Source of the DNA: Dehalococcoidia bacterium | GTDB lineage: Bacteria; Chloroflexota; Dehalococcoidia; Lucifugimonadales; Lucifugimonadaceae | Length of the DNA: 64,000 nt | Assembly (NCBI GenBank): GCA_026421215.1 | Contig: JAPKBN010000002.1 | Coordinates: 1-64,000, forward strand | Direction: 5' to 3' | Shown: in pieces, positions 46,676 to 55,803 of the stretch | How the letters are laid out: the number at the start of each line of letters is the position of its first letter | Numbering within the stretch: the first letter of the stretch is position 1 | The notes under the pieces: generated by a model | The model's database searches: none | What the model was told of the DNA's origin: nothing | Seen by the model: only the letters and a program-made list of their open reading frames with translations | Made by a program: the position numbers and the translations under genes

Positions 46676-48955
46676 TTACTGCACGCCGTCCTTGAGCACT
46701 CCGAGAGACTCAAGAATGCGGCCCGGCTTCATTGGCGCCTGCGGGAATCGAATCCCCAGGGCGTCGTGAAGTGCGTTGGCGATAGCGCCAAGCGGCGGCG
46801 CGATCGAAACCTCACCCGCTCCGCGAACGCCGAACGGGTGGATCGGGTTGGGGACCTCCACAAGGATCGTCTCAATCTCTGGCAGGTCCAGCGTCGTCGG
46901 CATCCTGTAGTCCAGGAACGATGAGTTGGCCATACGGCCTTCGTCGGTCAAGAAGTACTCCTCGTTCAATGCCCAGCCAATGCCCTGCACGGCGCCGCCC
47001 TGCAGCTGACCTTCGGCGTACGACGGATGAATTGCGCCGCCGACGTCCTGGACAACGGTGTAACGGAGAACGTCCGTCTTGCCGGTCTCAAGATCTACTT
47101 CCAGGTCAACCAGGTGAGCACCAAACGCTCCACCGGCTTCCGGGATGTCTACGGTGCTGGTTACCGAGACCGGACCGCCGGTGCCGTCGATACGGCCCGC
47201 CAGTTCCTTGAACGTCATGCTCATCGACTGAAGCTCGGCGTCCTGCATGGCCTGGAATGTTCCGTTGTCGAAAACGACTTCAGACGAATTGATGTCCCAG
47301 ATCTTGGACACCCTAACCTTGAGTTCTTCGATCATCAGCTCGGCGGCTCGATAGGAAGCCATTCCAGTGGCGTAGGTCGTTCGGCTTCCGCCTGTGTTGT
47401 CGGTGTAACCGACGCTGTTGGTCGATCCAATGGATGGACGGATGTCCTCCATTGGGATGCAGAGCACCTCGGCCGCTTGCATGGCGATGGAAGCGCGTGA
47501 ACCGCCGATGTCTACCGATCCCTCGATCAGCGACACAATGCCGTCGGCATTCAAATTGAGTGTCACGACTGACCGACGGCCACCGTTGCGCCAGAAGCCG
47601 ACAGCGATGCCTCGGCCACGCTTCTTGCCGGGAGAATCGGCTTCTCCAATTGGGGAGGTCCAGTGAGCTGAGTCACGCGACTGCTCAAGCACCTGCGTTA
47701 TGCCGATAGGTCCCCAGATGGGTCCGTCAGCACGGCGCTTACCCTCTCTCGATGCATTCTTGAGTCGGAACTCCACCGGGTCATAGCCGCGTTTCTCGCA
47801 GATCTCGTCGATCACAGACTCTACGCCGTATGCAACGTGCGTTGAGCCCGGTGCGCGATAAGCAGACGTTTTTGGCTTAGTGACCAAAATGTCGTAGCCG
47901 GTGATTCGTACGTTATCCAGGTCGTAAGCCGCGAAGCAGCAAACAGCCCCAGCCGCGACCGGCGAGCCCGGGTACGCACCGGCCTCATACTTGAGATCGG
48001 CCTCTGCGGCGATGATGATGCCGTCGTCATCCACACCAAGCTTGATCTTGATGGTGGCCGCGGCAGCAGGGCCAGTCGCCTCGAATACGTCGACCCTGTT
48101 CATGTAAGCCTTGACCGGCCGGCCGCATTTTTTCGACAGTATCGCGGCGATGGGTTCCAGGTACACGTTCAGCTTGCCGCCGAATCCGCCGCCGATCTCC
48201 ATCGGAATGACGTGTACGTCTGTCTCAGTAAGTTGCAGGATGCTGGACATCTGGGCACGCACGCCGAACATTCCCTGCGTGCTGGTCCAGACTGTTACAC
48301 GATCGTCTTCGTCCCAGTGCGCCGCACCGGTTTGGGGCTCGATATAGCCCTGGTGAACGGTAGCCATCTCGACCTCGCGCTCGACGACCAGCGACGCCCG
48401 TCCCATAGCACCTGTCGGGTCTCCGAGTTCGTGCCGGATGACGGCGGCGATGTTGGTGTGATTGACCGATTCGCCGAGGTGGTTCCCGACCATATCGTCA
48501 TGAACGAGGACGGCGTCCGGCGCAAGAGCGTCTTTTATGGAGAGGACGGGCTTAAGTGGTTCGTATTCCACTTTTATTAGCTTGAGGGCCTCGTATCCGG
48601 CGTTGCGATCGGTAGCTGCGATGGCAGCGACCGGGTGGCCTTTGAAAAGGACCTTGTCATGCGCCATCACGCGGTTGGAGGACCACGCACCTGCTCCGCT
48701 GGCTGCGGCGACAGGCATGTCAGCGCCAGTCATCACGGCAAGCACTCCCGGGGCTTTCTCGGCGGCCGAGGTGTCGATCGACTTGATACGGGCGTGAACG
48801 TGCGGACTCCGCAGCACAACGCCATGCACGAGACCGTCAAGTTTGAGATCAGCCCCGTAGAGCGCCCGACCCGTTACCTTGTCCAGGCCGTCTGGCCGGA
48901 TTGGCCGCGTGCCAACTACTCGGTAGGCTGATGGAGATGACTCGGATATCACCAT
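46676..48955 (-). CDS. Xanthine dehydrogenase-family molybdopterin-binding subunit
   Basis: A 759-residue Mo-cofactor subunit. It starts with RPIRPDGLDKVTGRALYGADL, then VYL...-type FGGKLNVYLEPIAA, the loop TSAYRAPGSTHVAYGVES that in CO dehydrogenase carries the Cys (AYRCS-type), here AYRAPGS, and the catalytic Glu region GVRGAGEVSIAPPLGAIANAL. The AYRAPGS loop argues against form I CO dehydrogenase. No FAD (CoxM) or 2Fe-2S (CoxS) subunit gene is adjacent, so partners must be elsewhere. A purine, aldehyde or N-heterocycle hydroxylase is likely. Confidence 0.9.
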   Translation of the reverse strand: MVISESSPSAYRVVGTRPIRPDGLDKVTGRALYGADLKLDGLVHGVVLRSPHVHARIKSIDTSAAEKAPGVLAVMTGADMPVAAASGAGAWSSNRVMAHDKVLFKGHPVAAIAATDRNAGYEALKLIKVEYEPLKPVLSIKDALAPDAVLVHDDMVGNHLGESVNHTNIAAVIRHELGDPTGAMGRASLVVEREVEMATVHQGYIEPQTGAAHWDEDDRVTVWTSTQGMFGVRAQMSSILQLTETDVHVIPMEIGGGFGGKLNVYLEPIAAILSKKCGRPVKAYMNRVDVFEATGPAAAATIKIKLGVDDDGIIIAAEADLKYEAGAYPGSPVAAGAVCCFAAYDLDNVRITGYDILVTKPKTSAYRAPGSTHVAYGVESVIDEICEKRGYDPVEFRLKNASREGKRRADGPIWGPIGITQVLEQSRDSAHWTSPIGEADSPGKKRGRGIAVGFWRNGGRRSVVTLNLNADGIVSLIEGSVDIGGSRASIAMQAAEVLCIPMEDIRPSIGSTNSVGYTDNTGGSRTTYATGMASYRAAELMIEELKVRVSKIWDINSSEVVFDNGTFQAMQDAELQSMSMTFKELAGRIDGTGGPVSVTSTVDIPEAGGAFGAHLVDLEVDLETGKTDVLRYTVVQDVGGAIHPSYAEGQLQGGAVQGIGWALNEEYFLTDEGRMANSSFLDYRMPTTLDLPEIETILVEVPNPIHPFGVRGAGEVSIAPPLGAIANALHDALGIRFPQAPMKPGRILESLGVLKDGVQ

Positions 48956-49137
48956 TCGTTCAGAGGTCCCTTCTCTTCGTCGTGAGCGGCGATGCTTAGC
49001 AGAAATCTGCGATCGGATGAAACCGCTTGATGATCAACGCAACGCGCCTAATGATTCTAAACGCGAAACCACGATAAGTTCAGATGACTTCGCACATAAC
49101 TCTGACGGGCTAGTTCTCGCTCCGAGAAAAGCGCCAG
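48956..49137. other. Intergenic region, nothing distinctive
   Basis: A short spacer upstream of the molybdenum hydroxylase and downstream of the cupin gene. No gene or clear hairpin was seen. Confidence 0.4.
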
Positions 49138-49515
49138 TTAAGACTCTGAAACCGGCACGTCTGCCGTGATAAGCAAATGTTCGCACCAGTCATCTGAGTT
49201 GTTGATGAACTGGTGCATCACCTTTGCCGGGATGTGAATCGCGTCGCCCTCCGTCACGTCAAAAATCTCGCCATCCAGTTTCATCTGACCGCTGCCGCGG
49301 ATGATGTAGTAGACCTGCTCTTTGTCTGCGTGATCGTGATAATCCCCAGCCTGTCCACCCTGCATGCGATGGAGGGTGAATCCGTCCATGCCCAACAACG
49401 GGGCTTCGTCGGCGGTCTTGTCCGGCCATCCGACGCTTCGGAAGATGGGCCAGATAATTGCGAAATCGTGCCCGATATACGGGACGACATCCTTCCAATT
49501 CCGGATTACGGTCAT
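49138..49515 (-). CDS. Small cupin-domain protein
   Basis: A 125-residue single cupin. The ligand strand has YHDHADKEQVYYIIRGSG (His-His-Glu), and a later KVMHQFIN carries the last His. It is separated by 71 nt from pstB on the same strand. Such cupins are isomerases, dioxygenases or sensors; the role here is unknown. It is not of the double-cupin type seen at 38156. Confidence 0.85.
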   Translation of the reverse strand: MTVIRNWKDVVPYIGHDFAIIWPIFRSVGWPDKTADEAPLLGMDGFTLHRMQGGQAGDYHDHADKEQVYYIIRGSGQMKLDGEIFDVTEGDAIHIPAKVMHQFINNSDDWCEHLLITADVPVSES

Positions 49516-49586
49516 CGCTACCTCCTTGGCACCCGTATTTCAGGGATCCCGCCTGTTCTACGGCGTCGTGCTCCGAGAGTGTAGTG

Positions 49587-50324
49587 TTAACCGAAGCGGC
49601 CTGTGATGTAGCCCTCCGTTCGACTATCGTGCGGTGTGCTGAAAAGTTCTCGGGTCGATGCATATTCAATGAGCGTGCCCTGGCGTCGTTCATCGGTCCA
49701 CATCTGCGCCGTGTAATCGGATAGCCGCCCCGCTTGTTGCATGTTGTGGGTGACGACCACGATCGTGTACTGCTCTCGAAGCTCTCTGATGAGGTCTTCG
49801 ATGGACAACGTCGAGATCGGGTCGAGCGCCGACGCTGGCTCGTCCATCAACAAGATCTCAGGCTCCACTGCCAGTGCCCGGGCGATGCACAGGCGTTGTT
49901 GCTGTCCGCCCGACAGTCCGAATGCGTTGTCGTCCAGCCGGTCCTTGACTTCGTCCCAGAGCGCCGCCTGACTCAGGGCATTTTCGACGACCTCATCGAA
50001 GTCCCGTTTAAGTCCGTTGATTCGGACGCCAAAGACCACATTCTCATAGATCGACTTTGGAAATGGATTTGGCCTCTGGAACACCATGCCGATACGGAAT
50101 CGGACCTCGGTCGGGTCCACCTCGGGTGCGTACAGATCCTGCCCGTCAAAGATGACCTTGCCATCGACGCGGGCACCAGGGATTAGCTCATTCATGCGGT
50201 TTAGGGACCGGAGCAGGGTGCTCTTGCCGCAACCGGACGGGCCGATGATCGCCGTGACTTTATTGCGCGGGAACTGGAGGTCGGAATCGTAAAGCGCAAG
50301 CGTATCGCCGTAATGGACGCGCAA
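49587..50324 (-). CDS. pstB: Phosphate ABC transporter ATP-binding protein
   Basis: A 245-residue ABC ATPase, the motor of the phosphate importer. Walker A is [14 protein letters not shown], the Q-loop [18 protein letters not shown], signature [16 protein letters not shown], Walker [14 protein letters not shown] and switch His [13 protein letters not shown] 50324 is the only ATG/GTG/TTG start in frame downstream of pstA. It gives an N-terminus lacking the first beta-strand; the frame continues upstream with IALETQG joined to LRVHYGD as in family members, but without a standard start codon, so the true start is unresolved. No phoU follows. Confidence 0.93.
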   Translation of the reverse strand: MRVHYGDTLALYDSDLQFPRNKVTAIIGPSGCGKSTLLRSLNRMNELIPGARVDGKVIFDGQDLYAPEVDPTEVRFRIGMVFQRPNPFPKSIYENVVFGVRINGLKRDFDEVVENALSQAALWDEVKDRLDDNAFGLSGGQQQRLCIARALAVEPEILLMDEPASALDPISTLSIEDLIRELREQYTIVVVTHNMQQAGRLSDYTAQMWTDERRQGTLIEYASTRELFSTPHDSRTEGYITGRFG

Positions 50325-50512
50325 TCCCTGTGTCTCAAGCGCTATTTCAGACGCGTCGAACTGTTCTACGTACCGGTCACCAAGATTGGTCGTGAGTTCT
50401 TCAGTTCTCGGCCCCGAAGAATCTGGAGTCCGGGGAGGCTCGAATTTTTTTGCTATGACGGCGATCCCTTTTTGGTTATTCGTGCAGCCGCAGTCCGTTG
50501 ATAAGACACAGG

Positions 50513-51472
50513 TTAATACCTCGTCTGATAGCGGTTACGGATCCAGATTGCTATGGAGTTCAGTGATAGTAGAACAGCTAGCAGGATGATGATTCCGGCG
50601 GAAGCGACCGCCTGGAACCCGGGCTGTGGCAAAGACACCCAGTTGAAGATTTGAACTGGGAGCACGGTGAATCGATCGCTCGGTGACGATGGTATGAAGG
50701 TGAGGAAGACCAGAGAGCTGATCATCAACATAGGAGCCGCTTCGCCCACAGCGCGTGAGAGCGCCAAAATGATCCCGCTCATGATCCCTGGGATGGCCTG
50801 CGGAAAGACGACGGTCTTGACCACCTGCCAGCGGTTTGCGCCAAGCGCGAACGCTGCATCACGAAACTCTCCCGGAACCGCCTTTATCGCTTCCTGGGAC
50901 ACGATGATGACGATAGGCAGCACGAGTAAAGTCATGGTCAGGGAGCCAGCCAGCACCGATCGGTCCAGAGCAAAGGCCTGCACGAAGAGCGCCAGCCCGA
51001 GGATTCCGTAGATGATTGACGGCACTCCGGCCAAGTTTGAAATGTTCAGTTGCACGAGCCTGACCGCCCAGTGTTCCGGGGCAAACTCTTCAAGGAATAT
51101 CGCCGTACCCACGCCGATCGGGATGGCGAAGGCGGCGGTACCGACAGTTATCCAGATAGTGCCGAATAGAGCAGCCCTGATGCCAGACTCCCCGGCGTGG
51201 CGGGACGGGTAGCTGTTGATAAAACTGAAATCGAGCGCGCCAAGACCGTCGGTCATTACGTCGATCACAAGCGCTGCCAATCCGAGGATCCCGATTGCGA
51301 CTGATGCAAAGAACAGAACGAAGAAGAAACGGTCCCGCCATCGCCGCCATGTTGAACGATGTGAAGTGGAGTTAGGTGGCGGCGTCGGACCGGAGTGGCG
51401 CTGACGTGTGACGCTGGCGGCGATAGAGCTTGTCATCCGGGCGGAATGGATGGGCGGCTGTTCGTGTTCCAT
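50513..51472 (-). CDS. pstA: Phosphate ABC transporter permease PstA
   Basis: A 319-residue membrane permease with about six transmembrane helices and a cytoplasmic N-tail rich in Arg, Ser and Pro. The inner-membrane loop region with [25 protein letters not shown] contacts the ATPase. Start ATG 51472 overlaps the pstC stop (TGATG), so translation is coupled. The frame also continues upstream inside pstC. It imports phosphate together with pstC. Confidence 0.93.
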   Translation of the reverse strand: MEHEQPPIHSARMTSSIAASVTRQRHSGPTPPPNSTSHRSTWRRWRDRFFFVLFFASVAIGILGLAALVIDVMTDGLGALDFSFINSYPSRHAGESGIRAALFGTIWITVGTAAFAIPIGVGTAIFLEEFAPEHWAVRLVQLNISNLAGVPSIIYGILGLALFVQAFALDRSVLAGSLTMTLLVLPIVIIVSQEAIKAVPGEFRDAAFALGANRWQVVKTVVFPQAIPGIMSGIILALSRAVGEAAPMLMISSLVFLTFIPSSPSDRFTVLPVQIFNWVSLPQPGFQAVASAGIIILLAVLLSLNSIAIWIRNRYQTRY

Positions 51473-52425
51473 CAGTACCTCTCCGTGTACCGACGTACGA
51501 CCCAACGCCCGACGATGTTCATGATCAAAGTCATGAGGAACAACAACAGTCCGACAGCGAAGATGGTTTTGAATACGAGAGTCCCCTGCGGAGTCTCGCC
51601 GAGCGAAACCTGGACGATGTAAGCAGTCATCGTCTGGATGCTCTCAAGCGGATTTAACGTGAGGTTCGGTGTCGCTCCGGCGGCGATGGTCACGATCAGG
51701 GTTTCGCCAATTGCACGGGACAGTGCCAGGATAAAGGCGGCTACGATCCCGGGAAGAGCTGCAGGAACGACGACCTTGGTGGCGACCTCAAATCTGGTCG
51801 CTCCCAGCGCGTATGCGGCATCCCTCAGTGGTCGTGGCACGGCCACCATGGCGTCTTCGCTCAAGGTAGACACCATCGGCATGATCATCAGGCCCATCAC
51901 GATGCCGGCACTGAGGACGTTGAAAATAACCGGAATCGGAAGGAACGACTGGAGCAACGGTGTGACAAACGAAAGTGCGAAGAAGCCGTATACGACGGTT
52001 GGAATCCCAGCCAAAACTTCCAGAATAGGTTTAATAATTCGCCGTACTCGATCCGGGGCGTACTCAGAAAGATAGATCGCAGCGCCGAGGCCGAGTGTGA
52101 GGGCGACGATGCCAGCGATACCGGCTGCGAGCAAGGTGCCAGCGATAAGAGGCAGGACGCCAAACGCCTGGGGCTCGAATAGTGGCGCCCATCTGGTACC
52201 GGTTATGAACTCCCAGGCGGAGACGACCTGGAAGAATCCGTAGCTCTCCCTCAAAAGGGTGTAGATGATGCCAACCGTCGCCAGCACCGATACGAGTGTG
52301 GCTAGGAGAAATACCGCCAACACAACTCGTTGTTCCGCGCGGACCCATCTCCGAGCATGTCGACGGGATTCCACCGATGCCCCAAAGCCGGACTGCTCAT
52401 TTTTCTGCGGGTTCAGAGAAGCCAC
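51472..52425 (-). CDS. pstC: Phosphate ABC transporter permease PstC
   Basis: A 317-residue permease with six predicted transmembrane segments. The loop with [21 protein letters not shown] and [20 protein letters not shown] is the EAA-like coupling motif, and [12 protein letters not shown] is typical of PstC. It begins 10 nt after pstS and overlaps pstA by one nt, so pstSCA form a single operon. Confidence 0.94.
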   Translation of the reverse strand: MASLNPQKNEQSGFGASVESRRHARRWVRAEQRVVLAVFLLATLVSVLATVGIIYTLLRESYGFFQVVSAWEFITGTRWAPLFEPQAFGVLPLIAGTLLAAGIAGIVALTLGLGAAIYLSEYAPDRVRRIIKPILEVLAGIPTVVYGFFALSFVTPLLQSFLPIPVIFNVLSAGIVMGLMIMPMVSTLSEDAMVAVPRPLRDAAYALGATRFEVATKVVVPAALPGIVAAFILALSRAIGETLIVTIAAGATPNLTLNPLESIQTMTAYIVQVSLGETPQGTLVFKTIFAVGLLLFLMTLIMNIVGRWVVRRYTERY

Positions 52426-52435
52426 GAGCAGTCCT

Positions 52436-53395
52436 TCAATTCAGCGGCCCTCTGGAGCTTGATACAAGCGCCCTGCCATCTTGGTACATCGCTTCGGGAA
52501 GTGGAACGTACCCGACCTCTTGGACCAGCGTGGTGGCGTTGTCGAGGTAGAAGTTTAAGAATTTCATGACCTCTACTCGCTTCAACGCAGCGGTGTTTAC
52601 GTAGATGAACATAGGGCGCGACAGGGGTGAGTAGGTACTGTCGTTAATCGTTTCTGACGATGGATAGATACACCCGCTGCCAGAATCGACGGCGATCAGT
52701 TTCAGCTTCTCCCGGCTAGAAGAGTAAAACGCATAACCGAAGTACCCGAGGGCGTTTTTATCGCCGCCGACGCCGCGGATCAAGACGTTATCATCGGCGC
52801 TCGCAGAGTAGTCGGATCGGCTGGCGTCCTCTAAATGAATTATCGACTCGGTGAAGTAGTCAAACGTGCCGGAGTCGGTGTCAGGGCCGTACAGTCGGAA
52901 TTTGCTATCCGGGAGACCATCACGCACATCGCTCCAGTGATTCACTTCGCTACCAGGCTCCCATATCGCCCGCAACTCGTCCGTAGTCAGGCATTCTAGG
53001 AAGTCGTTTGCGGGATTGGTGATGATGGAAAGGCCATCAAACCCGACGGCGATCTCGATGAACTCGATGCCGTTCTCTGCGGCGGCGGCGATCTCGATAG
53101 GTTTGATCGAGCGTGAGGCGTTTGAAATGTGTGTCTCACCAACCACGAAGCGTTTGAAGCCGCCGCCGGTTCCAGACACACCCACCGGTACCTGCACGTT
53201 CGGGTGGACCTTACGGAACTCTTCGGCCACTGCCTGAGTGATAGGAAACACGGTGCTGGAACCATCGATCTCGATTGTTCCAAACAGCAAAGAATCGGTC
53301 GCCAGCAGGCTCGTGTCGGGCTCATTCATCCCGAGCGCTACGATCCCCGCTATCAGGGCGATCCCCAGTGCAAGTGCCACGTACCGTGTCGGCAA
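52436..53395 (-). CDS. pstS: Phosphate-binding protein PstS
   Basis: A 319-residue periplasmic/extracytoplasmic phosphate receptor. A hydrophobic N-terminal segment (about 6-22) without lipobox suggests secretion or membrane anchoring. Phosphate-contact strands are [31 protein letters not shown] and a [12 protein letters not shown] loop. [16 protein letters not shown] is also typical. The start is TTG 53395. A Pho box about 145 nt upstream points to induction under phosphate limitation. Confidence 0.93.
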   Translation of the reverse strand: MPTRYVALALGIALIAGIVALGMNEPDTSLLATDSLLFGTIEIDGSSTVFPITQAVAEEFRKVHPNVQVPVGVSGTGGGFKRFVVGETHISNASRSIKPIEIAAAAENGIEFIEIAVGFDGLSIITNPANDFLECLTTDELRAIWEPGSEVNHWSDVRDGLPDSKFRLYGPDTDSGTFDYFTESIIHLEDASRSDYSASADDNVLIRGVGGDKNALGYFGYAFYSSSREKLKLIAVDSGSGCIYPSSETINDSTYSPLSRPMFIYVNTAALKRVEVMKFLNFYLDNATTLVQEVGYVPLPEAMYQDGRALVSSSRGPLN

Positions 53396-53538
53396 TTTCT
53401 ACCGTCTCCAAGATGGAGGTTCGTATGCGGGAGTACTCTTGGAGAGCGAAATTCAACGCTCCAATTCTCAGGCACCTGTACTCAGGGGTGCGAGTTACGC
53501 TTACTATCCGAGAGTAGGTTTAGCGTTTCGCGGCGGAT

Positions 53539-53560
53539 TTGTTAAACGATTGTTAAACAG
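53539..53560 (-). promoter_or_regulatory. Pho box (PhoB/PhoP binding site) upstream of pstS
   Basis: Two adjacent 11-bp direct repeats, TTGTTAAACGA and TTGTTAAACAG, with 9 of 11 bases identical. Seven-base repeats with a four-base spacer are the known layout of Pho boxes. It lies between phoR and pstS and is positioned to switch the pst operon. Confidence 0.72.
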
Positions 53561-53584
53561 CGGCTATGGTTGGCCGATATAACT

Positions 53585-55000
53585 TTAAGATAGCGATTCT
53601 GGGTCGATCTCAAAACCTTGTCTGAGCGGAAAAGACACAGTGAACATTGACCCGCTCCCCGGCGCGCTTTCCACTCTCACATCGCCATCGTGAGCCTGAG
53701 CAATGTGCTTAACGATCGCTAGGCCAATGCCGGTTCCACGCCCGCTACGCGAGGCGTCAACTTTGTAGAACCGTTCAAACACATGCGGAACGTACTCGGC
53801 CTCGATACCACGACCTGTATCTGTCACTGAGAGGTCTACGCCCTTCGATGTTCTTGTGATATCCACACTCACAACGTCACCTTCGTCAGAGGCGTGCAGT
53901 GCATTGGAAACCAGGTTGCTCACGACTTGACTGATCATTTTGCGGTCAGCCGTTATCGCAGGCAGGCCTTCGGCCGAATCTGTTTTGAGATCGATGCCGG
54001 AACGCTCCGCGATCGGCCGCAAACGGTCTATCTCCTCTATCACCACGTCCTCAAGACTGATGGGCGCGAGGTGCATGGGCGCCTGCCCCGTTTCCAGCCG
54101 GGATAACTCAAGCATTTCCGTAATCATCTCTTCCATGCGGAGAACGTTGTCATTTATGCGTTCAAGAAAATCGGTTGCAGCGTCTGGATCGTTCAAGGCA
54201 CCAAGCTGGAGTGTTTCCGCAGAGGCCCGTATTGCAGCGAGAGGTGTGCGCAGTTCGTGCGAGGCGTTCGATACGAACTCGGTGCGGGTCACATTTACCC
54301 GGTGCAATTCGGTTAGATCATTCAACAGAACAAGCGCACGACTCATCGGACGCACTGATTCATCGACCAGGGCTTCGTTACTAAGGGGAACAGCGACGAC
54401 GTTGAGGAGTCTTCGGGAACCGAGGAGCTCAACCTCTCCCTGGGCGGTGGTACGTCCTGTGACACAGTCCATGATGACGCGAAGCACCTCGTGGTCACGG
54501 TTGAGGGTCACCATCCGATCGCCTGCCCGGAACCCTGGCGGGGCGCCAAGCATCTCGATCGCCGCTGGATTCACAAGTTCAACGATGCCGTCCTCGCCCA
54601 CCAAAAGCACGCCGTCCGTCATCGTGTTCAGGATTGATGACAGACGGATGTGTTCAGAGCCGCCGGCTTCGAGCGCCAACCGAAGCCGGTCTATCAGTTG
54701 GTTGAGTGATTCGGAGGCTTCCGAGATTTCTGATGGCCCGCCAATTCCCACTCGTGCCGTGTAGTCCCCGTCAACGGCGCGCTTGCCGACCGCGGCAAGC
54801 CGTGTCACACCGCCGGTCAGTCGGGCGGATAGAATCCAGGACGCGCCGCACCCGAGCAATGACACGATCAGAACGACGATGAGCACCGATGAGTTGGCTG
54901 CGGATGCCCCGCCGGCGGCCAACCCGACAAGCATCGCCGCTGCGACGGTCATCCCCGCAGATACCAGTGCGATACGGAATCTGAGATTGATCGATTTCAT
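53585..55000 (-). CDS. phoR: Phosphate-sensing histidine kinase PhoR-like
   Basis: A 471-residue sensor kinase. Two transmembrane segments (about 8-28 and 36-58) are followed directly by a HAMP-like region, then a PAS domain (about 115-235). The HisKA site is FVSNASHELRTPL with His248, and the ATPase domain has VVSNLVSNALHAS, DTGRGIE and GTGIGLAIVKHI. The periplasmic part is only a few residues, as in PhoR, which senses through PstSCAB. It follows the response regulator gene by 37 nt. Confidence 0.9.
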   Translation of the reverse strand: MKSINLRFRIALVSAGMTVAAAMLVGLAAGGASAANSSVLIVVLIVSLLGCGASWILSARLTGGVTRLAAVGKRAVDGDYTARVGIGGPSEISEASESLNQLIDRLRLALEAGGSEHIRLSSILNTMTDGVLLVGEDGIVELVNPAAIEMLGAPPGFRAGDRMVTLNRDHEVLRVIMDCVTGRTTAQGEVELLGSRRLLNVVAVPLSNEALVDESVRPMSRALVLLNDLTELHRVNVTRTEFVSNASHELRTPLAAIRASAETLQLGALNDPDAATDFLERINDNVLRMEEMITEMLELSRLETGQAPMHLAPISLEDVVIEEIDRLRPIAERSGIDLKTDSAEGLPAITADRKMISQVVSNLVSNALHASDEGDVVSVDITRTSKGVDLSVTDTGRGIEAEYVPHVFERFYKVDASRSGRGTGIGLAIVKHIAQAHDGDVRVESAPGSGSMFTVSFPLRQGFEIDPESLS

Positions 55001-55037
55001 CTCGGATCCGGCGTCTTCACAGTCGAGTGGATGGTGG

Positions 55038-55748
55038 TCATGGCTCGAACTTGTATCCGACTCCCCGGGAAGTGACGAGTCGTTTCGGGTTTGACGGCTC
55101 TCGCTCGATCTTCATCCTCAGCCACCGGATGTGAACATCCACTGTTCGGGAGTCGCCAAGATAGTCGTAGCCCCACACGTCTGAGAGCAGTGCGTCCCGG
55201 GTGTACGGGCGACCGGGATGGGAGGCGAGATAAACGAGCAGGTCAAACTCCCGGTACCGAAGCTCTACCTGCTCGCCATCTACGGTGACTTGCCTCTTGC
55301 CGACGTCAATGGTTAAGCCATCGAACTCCATGATCTCCATCTCATCCTGTTGGCTCGAGATAGACCGGTCCATCTCGATCCGGCGCAGAATGGATGCCGC
55401 ACGCGCGAGGAGTTCGCGCATACTGAATGGCTTCGTGATGTAGTCGTCCGCGCCCAATTCCAAGCCAACCACCCGGTCAAGCTCGGTATCTCTGGCGGTG
55501 AGCATTAATATCGGCACAACGGACCCGTTTTGTCTCAGGGATCGGCATACGTCCAGACCGTTCATGCCCGGCAACATCAGATCCAGCAACACCAGGTCCG
55601 GGCGACCATCTCGAGCAAGTTCTAGCCCGTCAATACCGTTCTCGGCTGTGACGACGCTGTAGCCCTCTGATACAAGGTTGTAGCGGAGGGCCTCACGGAG
55701 TGTTGAGTCATCCTCGATGACGACTATTTTGCGGTGCTGTGAAGTCAT
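55038..55748 (-). CDS. phoB: Phosphate regulon response regulator (PhoB/PhoP-like)
   Basis: A 236-residue OmpR-family regulator; ATG 55748 is chosen because MTSQHRKIVVIEDD opens the receiver domain, while the frame runs on to 55859. The receiver has acidic pair DD, phosphorylated Asp56 in LVLLDLMLPGMNG, and a Lys in TKPFSMRELLAR. The winged helix shows ELRYREFDLLVYLASHPGRPYTRDALLSDVWG. It would bind the Pho box upstream of pstS when phosphorylated by PhoR. Confidence 0.93.
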   Translation of the reverse strand: MTSQHRKIVVIEDDSTLREALRYNLVSEGYSVVTAENGIDGLELARDGRPDLVLLDLMLPGMNGLDVCRSLRQNGSVVPILMLTARDTELDRVVGLELGADDYITKPFSMRELLARAASILRRIEMDRSISSQQDEMEIMEFDGLTIDVGKRQVTVDGEQVELRYREFDLLVYLASHPGRPYTRDALLSDVWGYDYLGDSRTVDVHIRWLRMKIEREPSNPKRLVTSRGVGYKFEP

Positions 55749-55803
55749 ATACGTGAGGTGACAAGCGCTTTTAAGAACGCGGTGGAGAGATTGGCTCCCA
55801 GTT

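Noticed and set aside
46676-48955. Form I aerobic CO dehydrogenase large subunit
   Set aside because: The diagnostic Cys-containing AYxCSFR loop is absent; the position reads AYRAPGS.
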